A stretch of 64,000 nt of DNA from a virus, in the IMG/VR virus record IMGVR_UViG_3300030090_007212, positions 62,001 to 126,000 of that record; one strand, 5' to 3'. The notes under the pieces are model-generated. The model saw nothing but the letters and a program-made list of their open reading frames with translations, made no database searches and was not told the origin of the DNA. Positions 40,849 to 49,177 of the stretch are shown here, one piece after another. Position 1 is the first letter of the stretch, and the number at the start of each line of letters is the position of its first letter. Position numbers and translations under genes: made by a program.

Positions 40849-43635
40849 TTATTTTTTAACTTTAGCTTGTAGTGGTGTATAAACAATATCTACATAAGAC
40901 CCTTCAGCTTTTATAGCTTTTATAGTCTCATTTAACTCAGCGTGTACCTGCTCGTAGTTGGCTGCCATTGAGCCTGACCATATAGCTGGCATACTTGCTG
41001 TGTTGTAATTATCCCCTGGTCTCCCAGCGAATGTATTATTATCGTTCATTGCACTTGCAAGATATTGAGATAATCCTGGAGCGTTTGGATCCCAATTCAT
41101 TGCTTCCTCTAACATGCTGTGATAAGTATCAAAGTCACCACCAGCGGCAACTCCTTCTCTAACATGGTTATAGAAATTAATCATTGGACCATACTCTCTA
41201 ACTAAGTTTTCCAATCCTTTACGACCATTCACATATGATATAAACATTTGGAAAGGGTCAGGACCTAAACCAATACTACCTTCAAAAGTTAACCAAAATT
41301 CTCTTTTGATTTCTCCTTCAGATTTAGGTTCTTCAACTGGTGCATCTATAGGTTCTTCCACTTCACCTTCTTCTTTAATAGAATCTAGTTCCGCTTCCGC
41401 TTCTTTTAATGCCTTGGCAGCTTCCTCACCTTCAACAGCGGCCTGTTTATGCATATCCCTTACAGTTGCAACTTCTGCTTCTGCTTGAGATACCCATTCC
41501 TTATTATCTTCAGATGGGTCAGCATCATAAGCTTCTTTAGCAGCTTTAAGTTCCGCCTCTACTTTCTCTAACGTTTTACTAACAGAGTCATATTCTTTGT
41601 TAGCTTTGTCAGAAGCAGCTTGCGCCTCTTTAACTTCAGTTTCAGCCTTTTGGATTGCCTCTTTTCTAGCTTCTTCTTCAGCTTTCTTCTTAGCTTCTTC
41701 TTCAGCTTTCTTAGCATCTTCTTCAGCTTTCTTCTTAGCTTCTTCTTCAGCTTTCTTAGCTTCTTCTTCAGCTTTCTTAGCTTCTTCTTCAGCTTTCTCA
41801 ATCAAAGATTTGATATCTTTAATCTGACCTTCCAAAGTTTTCAATGAAGCATCTGCAATTGGAAGAAAAACTCCACCATTATCGACATATTCAGAAATTT
41901 CCTTTCTCTGACCTTCATATTGATTTAAAATAATAAGTAAGTCTTCAACATCCAACTCACCATTATGTTGAGGTGTGACTTCTAAGAACGCAGGAACAGG
42001 TTCAGGAGCCGGAAGTTCAACTCCACTCTCTAACTCTTTAATCTCCTCTTTTAAAGAAGATATTTTTTCCTGAAGTTCAGCATTTTCCTCATCCAATTGC
42101 GAAATTTCGTCCTCAAGAGTTACAATACTTTCTTTACTAGAAGATATGCTATCTTTAAGTTCATCAATTTCAGCTTTTGATTTAGAAATACTTTCATCAT
42201 ACTCAACTATAGATTTAATAGTCTCCGCTAAAGATTTTTGTGATTCATGAAGTTCTTTGGAATCTTCCTTTATCATATCCTCTAACTGAGCGAGTTTTGT
42301 TTCCATTTCTAAAAATTCAGGAGTATCTGGAGTTAAATCCTCTTCCATATGTTGTATCATCTTAGCTTTCTTTTCCTGCCTTTGAGCGAGTTCTTGAGTT
42401 TTCATGTCTATAGAATCTTCTATATCCACTTTTTGGTCATTTAAATCTCTTAAATCACTTTCACTCATTGCCAACTCAGTTTCTTTGGCATCTAAATCAG
42501 CTTCTCCATGCTCAACATCGTCTTTAGTTGCTGTAAGCTCATCTTGCTTTGCAGTAAGTTCAGTTTCTACCTCTTCTCTCTTAGTTTCATTCTCTTCTAA
42601 ACTTCCTTTAGCCTTAGCTAAAGCTATTAGGTTTAGTTTCCCATCAACTGGTTGGAAGGGTCCTTCCTGTTCTTTCTTCTTAGCTTCTTCTGCAGCTTTC
42701 TCCCTAGCTTCTTCTTCAGCTTTCTTCTTAGCTTCTTCTTCAGCTTTCTTCTTAGCTTCTCTTTCCGCTTCAACAGCTTCTTTTTCCGCTTTATACATAA
42801 GAATAGAGTTTTCATAACTTACAGCTTCTTTTTCAGCTTGTTTAACTATATACGACTCTCTCTCCTCATCCTGCATTTTTTCTAAAAGTTTCTCGAATTG
42901 TTCTTCAGACATACCCTCTTCTTTAGCTATAACTATAGCCTCTTCAATAATAGCGTCAGAAAAACCTTCTCGTGCTTCATCCTCAATATCAGATATTCTT
43001 TTTAGAAGAGTTGGTATTTCACCTTCTCCTTCTACTTGCATATCTGCATCAACAATTTTTTGTACTCGAAGTTGTATTTCTTGACTAACTATTCTTTTAC
43101 GAGAGCTTTCTATTGATCTACCAACAAATTCTTTAGAAGCCTCTAATGATTCTTCAATTACTTCGTCAATAGACATTTCTGCACCTTTAGATTTAACAGA
43201 AATTCTTAGTTTTTGCATTGTTTTTGTTCTTATAGCTTCTAACCCTTCTTCAATACCTTCATTTTCTACATCTGCTCTCACAGCTGCAACCAATGATTTT
43301 TGAAGATTATTCACTGCATTAAATGCGGCAAATAAAGTTGAAGATACGTCATCATTTTGGGATAAACGTTTAGACGCAGAAACACCAAAAAGGTCTTCCT
43401 TCTCTAAATTAACCCCACAAGCTTTAACTAAGTTAACTGTTGCAGTTTTTGCATCTTCTACAGAATCTCCATCATCCATGAAACCTTTAACCATTGTAGT
43501 TACTGGGGAAATATTCAGTGATATCTCAGTGTGACCTTTAAATACCTCTTTATTTTCCTCACCAGTCCAAACATTGGATCCACCTGATGCTTTGAATGAT
43601 CCACTATACCCTGCAGGTATTGCAAATTCACCCAT
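40849..43635 (-). CDS. Long coiled-coil fibre protein, downstream part of a frameshift fusion
   Basis: 928 codons from the first ATG (MGEFAIPAGYSGSFKASGG). That ATG falls in the middle of a carboxypeptidase-regulatory-like domain: upstream, in frame and without stop, are 47 codons (acidic linker, then LEDAPIEGADIEFETGETTT) reaching the end of the preceding gene, with no alternative start. Translation therefore probably enters by a -1 shift at 43776-43782, giving about 1400 residues in total. The rest is mostly coiled coil (residues 200-650), including two KKAEEEA tandem arrays, and a globular C-terminal ~150 residues (EFWLTFEGSIGLGPDPFQMF). It is likely a long tail or whisker fibre. Confidence 0.75.
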   Translation of the reverse strand: MGEFAIPAGYSGSFKASGGSNVWTGEENKEVFKGHTEISLNISPVTTMVKGFMDDGDSVEDAKTATVNLVKACGVNLEKEDLFGVSASKRLSQNDDVSSTLFAAFNAVNNLQKSLVAAVRADVENEGIEEGLEAIRTKTMQKLRISVKSKGAEMSIDEVIEESLEASKEFVGRSIESSRKRIVSQEIQLRVQKIVDADMQVEGEGEIPTLLKRISDIEDEAREGFSDAIIEEAIVIAKEEGMSEEQFEKLLEKMQDEERESYIVKQAEKEAVSYENSILMYKAEKEAVEAEREAKKKAEEEAKKKAEEEAREKAAEEAKKKEQEGPFQPVDGKLNLIALAKAKGSLEENETKREEVETELTAKQDELTATKDDVEHGEADLDAKETELAMSESDLRDLNDQKVDIEDSIDMKTQELAQRQEKKAKMIQHMEEDLTPDTPEFLEMETKLAQLEDMIKEDSKELHESQKSLAETIKSIVEYDESISKSKAEIDELKDSISSSKESIVTLEDEISQLDEENAELQEKISSLKEEIKELESGVELPAPEPVPAFLEVTPQHNGELDVEDLLIILNQYEGQRKEISEYVDNGGVFLPIADASLKTLEGQIKDIKSLIEKAEEEAKKAEEEAKKAEEEAKKKAEEDAKKAEEEAKKKAEEEARKEAIQKAETEVKEAQAASDKANKEYDSVSKTLEKVEAELKAAKEAYDADPSEDNKEWVSQAEAEVATVRDMHKQAAVEGEEAAKALKEAEAELDSIKEEGEVEEPIDAPVEEPKSEGEIKREFWLTFEGSIGLGPDPFQMFISYVNGRKGLENLVREYGPMINFYNHVREGVAAGGDFDTYHSMLEEAMNWDPNAPGLSQYLASAMNDNNTFAGRPGDNYNTASMPAIWSGSMAANYEQVHAELNETIKAIKAEGSYVDIVYTPLQAKVKK
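41669..41798. repeat. 21-base tandem repeats encoding KKAEEEA
   Basis: Six imperfect copies of a unit such as AGCTTCTTCTTCAGCTTTCT lie in tandem inside the coiled-coil fibre gene. Copy number could change by slippage and so alter fibre length. Confidence 0.8.
42672..42760. repeat. Second array of KKAEEEA-encoding repeats
   Basis: About four copies of the same 21-base unit as at 41669-41798, in the same gene, so recombination between the arrays could delete about 1 kb in frame. Confidence 0.75.
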
Positions 43636-43769
43636 TGAATTAGTGGTAGTTGTTTCACCAGTTTCAAATTCTATATCTGCACCCTCAATAGGAGCATCCT
43701 CTAATGTTCCTGTATCTCCGGTGTCGTCATCATCGCCACCGTCACCTTCTTGTTCGGCTTCAGTGTTTC

Positions 43770-45050
43770 CTATGAAAAATTTACACCAAAAAGTGTATAA
43801 ACTGCTCCTGAGTCAGTAGCTACTGGAGTAAATGATACTACAGTTTCACCACCTTCTTCGTCATAGTTACATGCATCAACATTTGTTTGAATACCATTAA
43901 CAAATAATATTGCAGTTGAAGTCTCAACTTTTCCTTCTACAGAGAAAGAGTATGCTTCACCCTCAACAGCTTCAAACTCACCAGTTGAATGTCTGTAATC
44001 AGTGTTTTGTACACCTGCTCCAGCATTTGCTTCAACTGTATCAGTTAAGTCAGATATAGATCCTTCTAAGTCAGCTTTTGCGTCAGCTAATGCTTGTGCA
44101 GCTTCTTCAGCGTTTGCTTTGATTATAGCATCTTGTGAGTCTTGCTCTTCATCTACTTCAACTTTGAATGCTTTTATAGTATCATTGACTTCATCATGAT
44201 TTGCAGAAACAGTATCCGATAGATCAGATATAGCTGAATCTAATTCTTCTCTGTTTTGTGCATCTGCAGCTTCTAACTCATCTTTAGCATCTTTTAATGA
44301 TTGAGCAGCTTCTTCGGCGTTTGCTTTGATTGCTTTGTCTTGATCTGCTTGTCCATCTGCTGTTTCATCCATGAATGCTTTTAATGAATCATTGATTGCA
44401 TCATGATTTTCACTAACTTTAGTATCTAAAGAAGTAATAGAGTCAATAATCTCAGTATCCGCTAAGTTATAGGCATCATTTAATTCCTTAAGTGTATCCC
44501 AGTCAACTTCAGCACCATCAAGAATTGCACTAACTCTATCATCTACAGCTTTAACTGAAGCATCTAATTCAGATCTGTTTTGTGCATCTTTAGTTTCTAA
44601 CTCAGCTTTAGCATCTTCTAATGCTTTAGCAGCATCTTCAGCGTTTGCTTTGATTGTAGAATCTAATTCTTCTGTTGCGTCAGCTAATGCTTTAGCAGCT
44701 TCTTCAGCGTTTGCTTTGATTGTAGCTTCTTGTGATGTGAAATCTTCATCTACTTCAACTTGGAATGCTTTTAATGAATCATTGATTGCATCATGATTTT
44801 CACTAACTGTTGCAGTTAATTCAGCATGTTCTTGCTTTCTTTCTGCAGTGTCAGCTTTAGCAGCTTCTTCAACTGCTTCAATCGCCTCTTTTCTTCCTTT
44901 AATCTCTTCAGAAAGCTCAGCGATTTCATTTTCACCTAATACTATATCAAAATTAAAGTCGAATTTTCCATCTTCATTAAGTTGGATCTCTTTAATTTGA
45001 CCAATACCAGGACCTCTTCTTAGAGGATTTGGGTCTTGCATCATCATCAT
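43770..45050 (-). CDS. Coiled-coil fibre protein, upstream part of a frameshift fusion
   Basis: A 426-residue protein starting MMMMQDPNPLRR. Several starts are possible, and any would give nearly the same product. Residues 40-330 are Ala/Glu/Asp-rich coiled coil with a ~60-residue repeat: VSENHDAINDSLKAF twice and SANHDEVNDTIKAF once, each followed by IKANAEEAA-type text. The C-terminal ~75 residues form a small beta domain (AILFVNGIQTNVDACNYDEE) resembling the 95-residue protein at 45214-45501. The last codons contain the slippery heptamer A-AAT-TTT. A terminated 426-residue protein and a ~1400-residue fusion would both be made. Confidence 0.8.
   Translation of the reverse strand: MMMMQDPNPLRRGPGIGQIKEIQLNEDGKFDFNFDIVLGENEIAELSEEIKGRKEAIEAVEEAAKADTAERKQEHAELTATVSENHDAINDSLKAFQVEVDEDFTSQEATIKANAEEAAKALADATEELDSTIKANAEDAAKALEDAKAELETKDAQNRSELDASVKAVDDRVSAILDGAEVDWDTLKELNDAYNLADTEIIDSITSLDTKVSENHDAINDSLKAFMDETADGQADQDKAIKANAEEAAQSLKDAKDELEAADAQNREELDSAISDLSDTVSANHDEVNDTIKAFKVEVDEEQDSQDAIIKANAEEAAQALADAKADLEGSISDLTDTVEANAGAGVQNTDYRHSTGEFEAVEGEAYSFSVEGKVETSTAILFVNGIQTNVDACNYDEEGGETVVSFTPVATDSGAVYTLFGVNFS
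43776..43782 (-). other. Candidate -1 frameshift site AAATTTT
   Basis: Coding strand reads GTA-AAT-TTT-TCA-TAG, so A_AAT_TTT is a slippery heptamer in the correct phase, two codons before the stop. A -1 slip joins the frame that stays open into the 928-codon coiled-coil ORF. Confidence 0.7.
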
Positions 45051-45085
45051 AATAATTGTTTTTTATGTTTGATTGTTATTAGTAA

Positions 45086-45124
45086 GAATTGTGTGATTTT
45101 TATGCGCATATTTTTATACAATTC
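45086..45124. repeat. Nested dyad upstream of fibre gene
   Basis: GAATTGT (45086-45092) pairs with ACAATTC (45118-45124) around a central ATGCGCAT palindrome (45102-45109). It lies 36-74 bases before the 426-residue fibre gene, in a 163-base gap that otherwise holds only an ATATTTAT-like element. It is a candidate regulator-binding site. Confidence 0.45.
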
Positions 45125-45128
45125 ACTT

Positions 45129-45137
45129 AATAAATAC
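45129..45137 (-). promoter_or_regulatory. Possible late promoter of fibre gene (variant)
   Basis: Coding-strand GTATTTATTAAG, about 79 bases before the fibre start. It differs from other copies by its first base and lies further away. Confidence 0.3.
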
Positions 45138-45213
45138 CATGAATTATATAAAAGAACTACCTAGAAAAGTTAAATTAAAATTAATTTACAAAAGTGTGAC
45201 TTTATGGTGACTT

Positions 45214-45501
45214 TTACCTATAAACAAAGACTAAAACGTCATCAATTTGAAGGGAATAATCTCCTATCCATTTAATAGTGTGGAGATTTATTATATTATA
45301 ATCTTGTCCATAATTATAACGTATACCATTAATATATAATTCTGTTTTATTATATTCACTAACAGTAAGAGGGACAATACCCTCAAATAAAACTTGAGCA
45401 TCTATAGTGGGACTAAAAGTAACTGTTTCATATTTCCCTCCCCCTATAACAGTAATGTCACTAGGGTTTCTTACAATATAATTTTTTATAATTTTTTTCA
45501 T
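45214..45501 (-). CDS. Small beta-rich structural protein
   Basis: A 95-residue protein. After a basic start (MKKIIKNYIVRN) it is beta-rich with the pattern TELYINGIRYNYGQDYNI, followed by IKWIGDYSLQIDDVLVFVY. This 'xLYxNGxxY..G.DY...' pattern is common in small fibre-attachment or receptor-binding beta domains, and the same type of domain ends the neighbouring 426-residue fibre protein (VNGIQTNVDACNY). Its start overlaps the end of the gp15-like gene by 4 bases, so the two are translationally coupled. Confidence 0.7.
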   Translation of the reverse strand: MKKIIKNYIVRNPSDITVIGGGKYETVTFSPTIDAQVLFEGIVPLTVSEYNKTELYINGIRYNYGQDYNIINLHTIKWIGDYSLQIDDVLVFVYR

Positions 45502-46529
45502 TTCAATTTACCTTTTAAAGTCATATAGGCACTATTAGTAACTATAGTTTTATTTATAGTAATTGTTAAAACATCTCCATATTTTACATCATAAGGTAAT
45601 GTAACAGGAACCCCATTTAATTGAACAATGTAGGTATTAATATTTTCAACTTCTATTTCTTCGTATGTTGCATCAATATCTACAGTTAAATTGAACATGT
45701 TAACACCAGGATCAAATTGTATATTTAATTCAATTAACCCTTCTTTTTCTTGTTTGGTTATTTGATATGGTGCAAGATTTATATTTTCACTAACTTCATA
45801 AAATTGTATTCCTCTACTAATTGCAGGTTTAACTTTAAATTCATTTTCATCTAATAGATAACCTAACATTTTAATAGAATATAATTGAACATAATATCTC
45901 TTTTCATCAATATTATTAATCACACTTTCATCCCCAATACTATCTAATAATAAAGGTATGGGGTGACCATTTATACGCAAATATTTTTCACCTGCAGAAA
46001 AAGATTCTAACATCTTTTTATTAAAAATATTTAGATCTCTCATTTTATTACAAAATAACCTCACTTCATAGTTCATATCAATAGAAACTGGTTGAGGTAT
46101 TTGGTATACGTCATAACTTTTTATATTTCCATCCCATGTTGGTATTTTCATATAGGTGAATGTAGGTTTACCCGGTATATTGAATGCGCCAGCATAATTT
46201 GTCCCTACTTGTGCGTCAGGTTTTCTTACAATAGTTATAAAAGGAATTTTTATATTTTTATTTTCATCAGAAAATTTCCAAGTTTTTGCAAATTCTGCCC
46301 ATCTTTGAATACTTAAAAATATTACAGGAACTTCTTTACCACCTAAACTTAGATTAATAGAATTTTTCACATATTCAATAAAATCTCTATCCATATCTTC
46401 ATGAAGAATACTTTTAGGTAGATATGTACCATTATTAGCAATATTATCTAATATTTGTTGTCTCGCCGCAAATCCTGTTTTAGGAGGATTTATATTTAAA
46501 TTTTTTCTATAATTTTTAGGTAGTCCCAT
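45498..46529 (-). CDS. gp15: Tail completion/sheath terminator protein gp15-like
   Basis: A 343-residue protein. The region PQPVSIDMNYEVRLFCNKMR, then NIFNKKMLESF, and YLRINGHPIPLLLDSIGDES, then YYVQLYSIKMLGYLLDENEF, matches the layout of T4 gp15 (a 'PxPIxMxYELxIFxxxxxD' strand-helix, then an 'IP...VL...DE...RRRIEWSLTFEVNGW' segment), recalled from memory. gp15 caps the tail and terminates the sheath. T4 gp15 is 272 residues, and the extra length is a C-terminal beta domain (residues ~265-343). Position next to gp14-like and near gp13-like genes follows the T4 order 13-14-15. Confidence 0.65.
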   Translation of the reverse strand: MGLPKNYRKNLNINPPKTGFAARQQILDNIANNGTYLPKSILHEDMDRDFIEYVKNSINLSLGGKEVPVIFLSIQRWAEFAKTWKFSDENKNIKIPFITIVRKPDAQVGTNYAGAFNIPGKPTFTYMKIPTWDGNIKSYDVYQIPQPVSIDMNYEVRLFCNKMRDLNIFNKKMLESFSAGEKYLRINGHPIPLLLDSIGDESVINNIDEKRYYVQLYSIKMLGYLLDENEFKVKPAISRGIQFYEVSENINLAPYQITKQEKEGLIELNIQFDPGVNMFNLTVDIDATYEEIEVENINTYIVQLNGVPVTLPYDVKYGDVLTITINKTIVTNSAYMTLKGKLK

Positions 46530-46534
46530 CTTAA

Positions 46535-47056
46535 TTAAATACCTTTAAATTCATCTTCATCTACGGGTACACATGTCACAGTTCTGTAAAATCCTTTAAA
46601 ACCACCTATAGTATGTGTATTATCCGAGTTTATAATACCATTATTCGAAACGGTATAGTATTGGATTCTATCTTCTGTTTCTGAATAACCAATGTAATCC
46701 CCATAATTTATTTCTGCACCCAATTCTTGTAATTGTGCATCATATACACCAAAAACTAAATTACCATGTTCTAAATGTCTTAAAGAGCCATTAGGATTAT
46801 ATGATTCATTAATAGGTGTATTATTATTTAAAACAACAGTTAACTCTACAGGTTCTTTAAATCTTATTTCATTTCTTCCTGCCTCCCCATATATATCATC
46901 TGTAAGGGATTCTCCTTGTAACACTTGGAATAATATTACTTTAATATTTATATCACCTTCTAACCATTCTCTACCAAATTCTATCTGTAAATCAAAATCA
47001 TCTTGTGAAAAAAACTTATTTAACCTGGTTATAGGGATTTTTCTATTGTTTTTCAT
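46535..47056 (-). CDS. Probable neck protein (gp14-like)
   Basis: A 173-residue beta-rich protein with DDIYGEAGRNEIRFKEPVEL, LEHGNLVFGVYDAQLQELGA and INYGDYIGYSETEDRIQYYT. The 'D-I/L-YGE' followed by a beta domain with 'GDxIxx...EIxxV' is a pattern I associate with T4 gp14 neck proteins, although T4 gp14 is longer (256). It lies directly upstream (5 bases) of the gp15-like gene, and the gp13-like gene lies nearby on the other strand, which supports the neck assignment. It shares a palindromic promoter region with the divergent SNF2 helicase gene. Confidence 0.6.
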   Translation of the reverse strand: MKNNRKIPITRLNKFFSQDDFDLQIEFGREWLEGDINIKVILFQVLQGESLTDDIYGEAGRNEIRFKEPVELTVVLNNNTPINESYNPNGSLRHLEHGNLVFGVYDAQLQELGAEINYGDYIGYSETEDRIQYYTVSNNGIINSDNTHTIGGFKGFYRTVTCVPVDEDEFKGI

Positions 47057-47067
47057 CTATCTTTTCT

Positions 47068-47083
47068 CTATAAATATTTATAG
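47068..47083. promoter_or_regulatory. Palindromic bidirectional promoter candidate
   Basis: CTATAAATATTTATAG is a perfect 16-base palindrome, so the ATATTTATA element reads on both strands. It lies about 12 bases from each of the two divergent start codons (47056 minus, 47095 plus). Confidence 0.55.
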
Positions 47084-47094
47084 TTAATAAAAAA

Positions 47095-48915
47095 ATGAGT
47101 ATAATTGTAAATATGTTAGATATAAAAGATATTAAAGGATTAGGAGGGGAAGAACTATTAAAATCTTATGAAGGTAGAAATCCCTACATAAATTATATGA
47201 AAAAAAAGTATCTTACTGAGAAATCTTATTTTCTCACAACCAATCAAAGTAAGTATGTCAAAAAGTTTTTTAATTTTGAGCCTCGTTCAATGAATAAAGT
47301 AATTGAATTAACTAATTATTTTGCGGAACAATTAAAGGAAGAATATAAATTAAAAGTACCCATTAAGAAAATTTTAATAGAAACTTTATTAGCAGAATCC
47401 GATAAAGCATTACATGTAATCTGTAAATTTTATAAAAATCAAAAAGATGTAAAATTATTATGGATACCTAAAACTCAATTAATTGAAGATATTCATTATG
47501 AAGAAATCGAGGTAGAAGTAGATTATAAGAAGTATGAAGAATTAGATAAAAGAGGGTGGAAGGCATTTGGGCATCAAGAAGAAGGTATAGAATTTCTTTT
47601 AAAAAATCCTAAATGTATTTTAGCGGATGATATGGGATTAGGGAAAACATACCAATCTATTGTTGCCGCCTTAGAATGTGATGCAGAGAGAATATTAATA
47701 GTTTGTCCAGCCTCCCTAAAAATAAATTGGATGAGAGAAGTACAAAATTTTTGTGATGATGTATCAATAATAAAAGGAAAACATTGGGATCCCTCTAGGT
47801 TTACTATAATTAATTATGATATATTGAAAAATTTTCATACTATTGAAGAGAGAGGGAAAAAATATGAGGAGTGGGAATTAAGAAGAGAGATTGTGGAATT
47901 TAATCCTGATTTAATAATTTTAGATGAAGCTCATTTTGTAAAAAATCATAAAAGTATTAGGGGTAAAATATTAAAAGATTTAGCCACTAGATTTACCCCT
48001 GAAAGAATATGGTTATTAACTGGTACCCCTATTGCAAATCGACCTATGGACTATTATAATTTACTATCCATTATAGATTCTCCTGTTGCCCGTAATTGGG
48101 TTCATTACGCTAGAACATATTGTGAAGGTATAAGATTTAGAAAAGGTAGAAGATATATATGGGTAACAAAGGGTGCATCCAACCTAGAAGAATTAAACGA
48201 TAAAACTAAAAGAACAATTTTAAGAAGAAAAAAAGAAGAGGTTTTAGATTTACCAGATAAATTGATAACACCAGTTTATTTAGAACTCCAAAATGTAGAA
48301 GGTTATAAAAATGTATGGGAAGAATATTTAACACAAAGAAAATTAGATGGTAAAAAAGGTAATCCTGCAAGAGATTTAGTAGAGATGACATTATTAAGAA
48401 CTTTTATTGCCCTAGAAACTGTCCCTTATACTATAGAAAAAACTGATGAAGCCTTGGAATTAGGTAAAAAAACTATAATATTTTGTAATTTTAATGATGA
48501 AATGGATGCATTTATGAGATATTATGGAGAAAAAGCGGTATGTATTAGAGGTGGTATGTCAGATAAACAAAAACAACATGCAGTAGATAGATTTCAAGAA
48601 GACGATAGTTGTAAAGTTTTTATTGGACAAATTAAGGCGGCAGGGGTAGGTTTAACTCTAACTGCGGCAGAAATTGTTATTATGAATTCATTAGATTGGG
48701 TTCCTGGAAATCACGAACAAGCAGAAGATAGAGCATATAGAATAGGACAAAATAAAACTGTAAATATTTATTATATGTTAATAGACGATACAATAGATAC
48801 ATTAGTATGGGATATTTTAAATGAAAAAAAGAAAGTTATCGGAACAATAATGGGTGAAGATGACATAATAATAGAATTTATTAAACAAATTGAAAATGGA
48901 AGTAATAGTATTTAG
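47095..48915 (+). CDS. SNF2-family DNA helicase/translocase
   Basis: A 606-residue SWI2/SNF2-type ATPase. Walker A is ILADDMGLGKTYQS (from about residue 178), motif Ia LIVCPASLKINWMREV, motif II ILDEAHF (about 275), motif III WLLTGTPIANRP, motif IV/V KTIIFCNFNDEMDAFMRYYG and AAGVGLTLTAAEIVIMNSLD, and motif VI QAEDRAYRIGQNKTVNIYYM. The closest style is SMARCAL1-type annealing helicases. T4 uses UvsW for fork reversal and branch migration, and this protein may play that part. The N-terminal ~140 residues are unassigned. It overlaps the glutaredoxin gene at its end. Confidence 0.93.
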   Translation: MSIIVNMLDIKDIKGLGGEELLKSYEGRNPYINYMKKKYLTEKSYFLTTNQSKYVKKFFNFEPRSMNKVIELTNYFAEQLKEEYKLKVPIKKILIETLLAESDKALHVICKFYKNQKDVKLLWIPKTQLIEDIHYEEIEVEVDYKKYEELDKRGWKAFGHQEEGIEFLLKNPKCILADDMGLGKTYQSIVAALECDAERILIVCPASLKINWMREVQNFCDDVSIIKGKHWDPSRFTIINYDILKNFHTIEERGKKYEEWELRREIVEFNPDLIILDEAHFVKNHKSIRGKILKDLATRFTPERIWLLTGTPIANRPMDYYNLLSIIDSPVARNWVHYARTYCEGIRFRKGRRYIWVTKGASNLEELNDKTKRTILRRKKEEVLDLPDKLITPVYLELQNVEGYKNVWEEYLTQRKLDGKKGNPARDLVEMTLLRTFIALETVPYTIEKTDEALELGKKTIIFCNFNDEMDAFMRYYGEKAVCIRGGMSDKQKQHAVDRFQEDDSCKVFIGQIKAAGVGLTLTAAEIVIMNSLDWVPGNHEQAEDRAYRIGQNKTVNIYYMLIDDTIDTLVWDILNEKKKVIGTIMGEDDIIIEFIKQIENGSNSI

Positions 48916-49177
48916 TATGGAAGGTTGTCCTCATTGTGATAACCTTAAAAATCAATTAGTAGAAAAAAATATTAACTTTACGGAAAAAGATGTAGATAAA
49001 CATGAAATTTTATATGAGTCTTTTTCTAAAAAAGTAGATAGTGAATTTTTACCTGCAATTTTAATTGGAAAAAAAGCATTTATTCCGGATAGATCTTTTA
49101 AAACTATTGATCAAGCAGTAAAAATTATTGAAAATCACCTGTCGGAGCTGTCTCGTCATGGTCGCCACTTAGGTTAA
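48896..49177 (+). CDS. Glutaredoxin/thioredoxin-like protein
   Basis: A 93-residue protein with the redox active site CPHC near the N-terminus (MEVIVFSMEGCPHCDNL), a central EKDVDKHEILYESF segment and the family's cis-proline region (SEFLPAILIGKKAFI). It would reduce disulfides, probably to recycle the reductase. The class II enzyme in this phage has the two C-terminal cysteines that need such a donor. I chose ATG 48896 over a TTG at 48890. It overlaps the helicase end by 20 bases. Its last 17 codons overlap the convergent 137-residue gene, and the C-terminal SELSRHGRHLG is unlike family ends. Confidence 0.88.
   Translation: MEVIVFSMEGCPHCDNLKNQLVEKNINFTEKDVDKHEILYESFSKKVDSEFLPAILIGKKAFIPDRSFKTIDQAVKIIENHLSELSRHGRHLG

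Noticed and set aside
41306-42885. Several Ser/Phe-rich plus-strand and Lys-rich minus-strand frames in the fibre gene
   Set aside because: All are shadows of the KKAEEEA repeats of the coiled-coil ORF in other frames.
45139-45210. 23-codon plus-strand frame (MNYIKELPRKVKLKLIYKSV...)
   Set aside because: Very short, no ribosome signal, no terminator, and it sits in the control region of the fibre gene. It is basic, as expected by chance in AT-rich DNA.
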